Part shown: positions 40,572 through 42,742 of the stretch, piece after piece | How positions within the stretch are numbered: the first letter of the stretch is position 1 | How the letters are laid out: each line of letters starts with the position of its first letter | IMG/VR virus record: IMGVR_UViG_3300037189_010995 | Span: 1-42,742 of that record | DNA: 42,742 nt | Strand: one strand, 5' to 3' | Origin: a virus | The notes under the pieces: generated by a model | Databases searched by the model: none | The model's input: the letters and a program-made list of their open reading frames with translations, nothing else | What the model was told of the DNA's origin: nothing | Translations under genes and position numbers: made by a program

Positions 40572-41512
40572 TATATTATGACTATGTTAGTAGTACGATA
40601 TTGATCTAGTATGTTATCTACTGTCACATTACCTGTACCATTAAAAGCCCCTCCCGCCATTTCAAATGAAATTTCACTGAGGTCAACTTTCTTTAAATAC
40701 TTGTTTCTCCAGTTAAAGTCATTTGCCAAAATATCACTTACAAGCAACATAGAAGCAACCTTAATATCTTCTGGGACATATTTATAACCAATTTGTCCTT
40801 CAAATCTATATCTCGAATTATCTCTAAATCTACCATAATACAGAACTGCTGGATCTACTTGATTATCATATCTTACATCCCAGCCCGCATTTACAATTCT
40901 TACAGCATATCCAGTAGGACTAATTTCTAGTGGGAACCCAAAATTATTATATACTGGATCAGATGTATTATCAATTAATAATTGGTCATTTTCCCAAACT
41001 TTTTCTATTGATAGCATTCTTTCAGTTACATGACATGCGTCAGATCCGACGCCCACAACTTCTTGTGTGCCATGATATGTATAAAACTTTTGACCTGTAT
41101 AGCCTTCTATTATTGTTCTAGCAACCTTCTCTGCTGCCACAATTCTTTCTGGATCCTTATAGTTCAAATCTGCAGGAGTTTGGCCAAAATTCAAGAAATC
41201 CTGTATTTCGCTAACAGTTGAGTATGGACTTTCTACTCTATACCACTGCTCTTCTTGGATAGATACCGAGTTTAGTGAATATGACCAAACTACTTGCAGA
41301 GTTGCATTAACATTTGTAAATTGTTGGTTTAAATTGAAATAGTAAGAGCCCGCTTCCACCCCGTTTGTTGCAGCAATATTTTGAGCAATAGCAACATCTG
41401 TATCTGCATTGTATACAGAAACCCTTGGAGTAGAGTCTGCATGAGTTAAAATATCATCGTTATATACATTTAACTCTATTTTTTGAGAACTTCCCTTAGA
41501 TATATTTTGCAT
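40571..41512 (-). CDS. Head-tail adaptor with N-terminal beta domain
   Basis: This 313-residue protein appears to have two parts. Residues 1-95 form an Ig-like beta domain (QKIELNVYNDDILTHADSTP; LQVVWSYSLNSV). From about 98 comes a helical domain with VSEIQDFLNFGQTPADLNYK and KVARTIIEGYTGQKFYTYHG, as in head-tail adaptors of the gp15/gp6 kind. The added N-terminal domain makes it longer than usual adaptors. AAGGTGGTTTAA precedes the ATG. Confidence 0.68.
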   Translation of the reverse strand: MQNISKGSSQKIELNVYNDDILTHADSTPRVSVYNADTDVAIAQNIAATNGVEAGSYYFNLNQQFTNVNATLQVVWSYSLNSVSIQEEQWYRVESPYSTVSEIQDFLNFGQTPADLNYKDPERIVAAEKVARTIIEGYTGQKFYTYHGTQEVVGVGSDACHVTERMLSIEKVWENDQLLIDNTSDPVYNNFGFPLEISPTGYAVRIVNAGWDVRYDNQVDPAVLYYGRFRDNSRYRFEGQIGYKYVPEDIKVASMLLVSDILANDFNWRNKYLKKVDLSEISFEMAGGAFNGTGNVTVDNILDQYRTTNIVII

Positions 41513-41526
41513 TTAAACCACCTTTT

Positions 41527-41922
41527 TTATCCGTAGTACTCTTGCGCCTCTCTTGGAGTTGCAAGGCGGAAACCTGATTGCGTATCAAAAATGCGTTGAG
41601 CATCTGATTCTGACATTGCTACAAATGGATGTTCTTGTGAAAAAGTATGACCCATTGCTTGATATGAGTGATTTCCTCTTTCCATCTTAACAAGTACTGC
41701 ATTTTCAGTTTTCATAATTTTTTCTCTTTTCTTCTTTTCTATCTCTGGTGTTTCTATTTCTTCTTTTTCAACATTGCTAAACTTGTCATACATTTGATAT
41801 GTGATCCCTTCTTCTTCAAGAAGAGCGACTATTTCTTGCTTTGTTTTTACACTTGATGCATCTACTCCAAATGAGTCTGCAACCTTTTTTAATTCTGAAA
41901 TTTTTAAGTCTATAAATGACAT
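41527..41922 (-). CDS. Post-capsid protein with SAP/Rho-N-like start
   Basis: This 131-residue protein begins with a short helical motif (LKISELKKVADSFGVDASSV, then KTKQEIVALLEEEG) resembling SAP or Rho-N-terminal domains. A charged Glu/Lys linker follows, then a C-terminal part (GHTFSQEHPFVAMSESDAQR then IFDTQSGFRLATPREAQEYY). I recall similar tails on proteins encoded right after actinophage capsid genes. A role in capsid-DNA contact or head completion is possible. GAAAGGG precedes the ATG. Confidence 0.68.
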   Translation of the reverse strand: MSFIDLKISELKKVADSFGVDASSVKTKQEIVALLEEEGITYQMYDKFSNVEKEEIETPEIEKKKREKIMKTENAVLVKMERGNHSYQAMGHTFSQEHPFVAMSESDAQRIFDTQSGFRLATPREAQEYYG

Positions 41923-41944
41923 ATTAACCCTTTCGTTAACTCTA

Positions 41945-41953
41945 ATTATAGCA
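41945..41953 (-). promoter_or_regulatory. Extended -10 promoter TGCTATAAT after the capsid gene
   Basis: The minus strand reads TGCTATAAT at 41953-41945, 13 bases after the terminator stem and about 22 bases before the ATG at 41922. There is no clear -35. It should restart transcription for the connector and tail terminator genes. Confidence 0.6.
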
Positions 41954-41965
41954 GAAAATGATTAA

Positions 41966-41988
41966 GGGCGGGATTTAAAATCCCGCCC
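41966..41988 (-). terminator. Intrinsic terminator after the major capsid gene
   Basis: A perfect 10-bp stem GGGCGGGATT/AATCCCGCCC with a 3-base loop begins 22 bases after the capsid stop codon and is followed on the minus strand by TTAATCATTTTCT. The T tract is moderate, so termination may be partial. Confidence 0.8.
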
Positions 41989-42010
41989 CCAATCTTGCAA
42001 CTAATTAATA

Positions 42011-42742
42011 TTAGTATGTATAGGTACCGTTGCCACCAGTTACATTTGCGCCGTGTGTTACGGAACCAAATGCGCCTGAAGCTACTGAACCTGCAACCTT
42101 AACATTCTTTACAATGACATGTGCATCGAAGTTTTCAACCTGGCATCCAACACGAATGAATAGAGTGTATTCAATTGTGTCCTTCTTAGGTTGGAACAGA
42201 CGATAGACTGTTACGTCACGCTTGATACCAATGATAAAGTTCTGTGGGAATGTGAGGTGTAGGTCACCATGCAAGCCTGAAGGGCTTGAGTAGTCACCAG
42301 CACGGGTCTCATCCATCAATGGAACGTTGATTACTGGAATACCAAAAGCAAATGGAGTTACAGTACCTGGACCACCATCGTTAGCAGCTACATCACCACG
42401 GATAACGCCAGAAGCGATATCGAATGGGTTAACTGAACCAGCGTTAGCGGTTAGGTTGTATAGATAGTCTTGTACCAAGTTTGATCCTGTGAAGAAGCGA
42501 AGTTGGTTACGACGTTGCTTATACTTACGTGGAAGTGTCTTGATTGCAAGGTTGAAAACAGCCTTGTCAAGTCCTACACCTTGTGCATCCACTACGTGTG
42601 CGTTGTCAATTGCAAGTTGACGGAAGCCCTTGAACGCAGATAGCAAACCTGAGCCAGTTCCTGTACCGTTGATGAGAACATCCTCGATATCGTTACCAGC
42701 CTGGGTAGCCATAAGACGTGCAATGTGGTCTTCTAGATCTGG
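42011..42742 (-). CDS. Major capsid protein, C-terminal part (start outside window)
   Basis: The frame is open to the window edge, so the N-terminus is missing; 243 residues are visible. The segments LPRKYKQRRNQLRFFTGSNL, FGIPVINVPLMDE and LTFPQNFIIGIKRDVTVYR suit the A and P domains of an HK97-fold capsid subunit. Codons favour CGT, AAC, TTC and GGT forms, typical of highly expressed genes and unlike the AT-ending codons of most neighbours. A strong terminator follows. Connector and tail genes come directly after, as expected. Confidence 0.85.
   Translation of the reverse strand, partial: PDLEDHIARLMATQAGNDIEDVLINGTGTGSGLLSAFKGFRQLAIDNAHVVDAQGVGLDKAVFNLAIKTLPRKYKQRRNQLRFFTGSNLVQDYLYNLTANAGSVNPFDIASGVIRGDVAANDGGPGTVTPFAFGIPVINVPLMDETRAGDYSSPSGLHGDLHLTFPQNFIIGIKRDVTVYRLFQPKKDTIEYTLFIRVGCQVENFDAHVIVKNVKVAGSVASGAFGSVTHGANVTGGNGTYTY

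Overview
The window is a contiguous stretch of a tailed double-stranded DNA phage with siphovirus morphology. It is AT-rich and every convincing gene lies on the minus strand, so transcription runs from base 42742 towards base 1. Several small proteins belong to types I know mainly from actinobacteriophages: the CDSC/FCGHH protein at 1071-1310, the THDG/GGDPC protein at 7455-7637, a short holin-like membrane protein, and a RecA that carries the motif GNKSAGKSS. I therefore infer an actinobacterial host. The AT richness and the tRNA set suit an environmental low-GC lineage, but this is inference. No integrase, repressor or attachment site is visible.

Structural module (42742 to 18883, in order of transcription): the end of the major capsid protein (its start lies outside the window), a small post-capsid protein, a head-tail adaptor, head closure and tail completion proteins, a tail terminator, the major tail protein, and the tail assembly chaperones. 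The chaperones carry a canonical CCCAAAC -1 slippery site. They are followed by an 1882-residue tape measure, a distal-tail-like protein, a 1378-residue tail hub, several fibre or minor tail proteins with fibronectin-III-like domains, and a string of short coiled-coil and beta-repeat proteins. Strong hairpin terminators follow the capsid gene and the major tail gene, and promoters sit just after them.

Middle and replication module (18880 to 4094): a free-standing HNH endonuclease, a calcineurin-like phosphoesterase, a holin-like protein, an HTH protein, a DnaB-type helicase, a DnaG-type primase, a gp32-like single-strand binding protein, a complete bacterial-type DNA polymerase III alpha subunit, RecA, a Cas4-like Fe-S nuclease and a RuvC-like resolvase. 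Many small unknown genes sit between them, mostly coupled by ATGA or TAATG overlaps. A GT32-type glycosyltransferase and a DUF1599 (nucleotide-modification-associated) protein sit just upstream of the terminase.

The packaging and RNA end (4091 to 1) holds the small and large terminase subunits, two small genes and nine tRNAs: Asn, Ile, Met, Asp, Leu, Gly, Trp, Ser and Gln. The spacers between the last five tRNAs are not empty. One is a 116-base element closed by a perfect 14-bp stem that fills the space between two tRNAs almost to the base. Two more spacers contain folded elements. These look like undescribed small RNAs released when the tRNAs are processed, and they are the most novel signal I see. 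The portal, the protease, the start of the capsid gene and any recognisable endolysin are not in the window.
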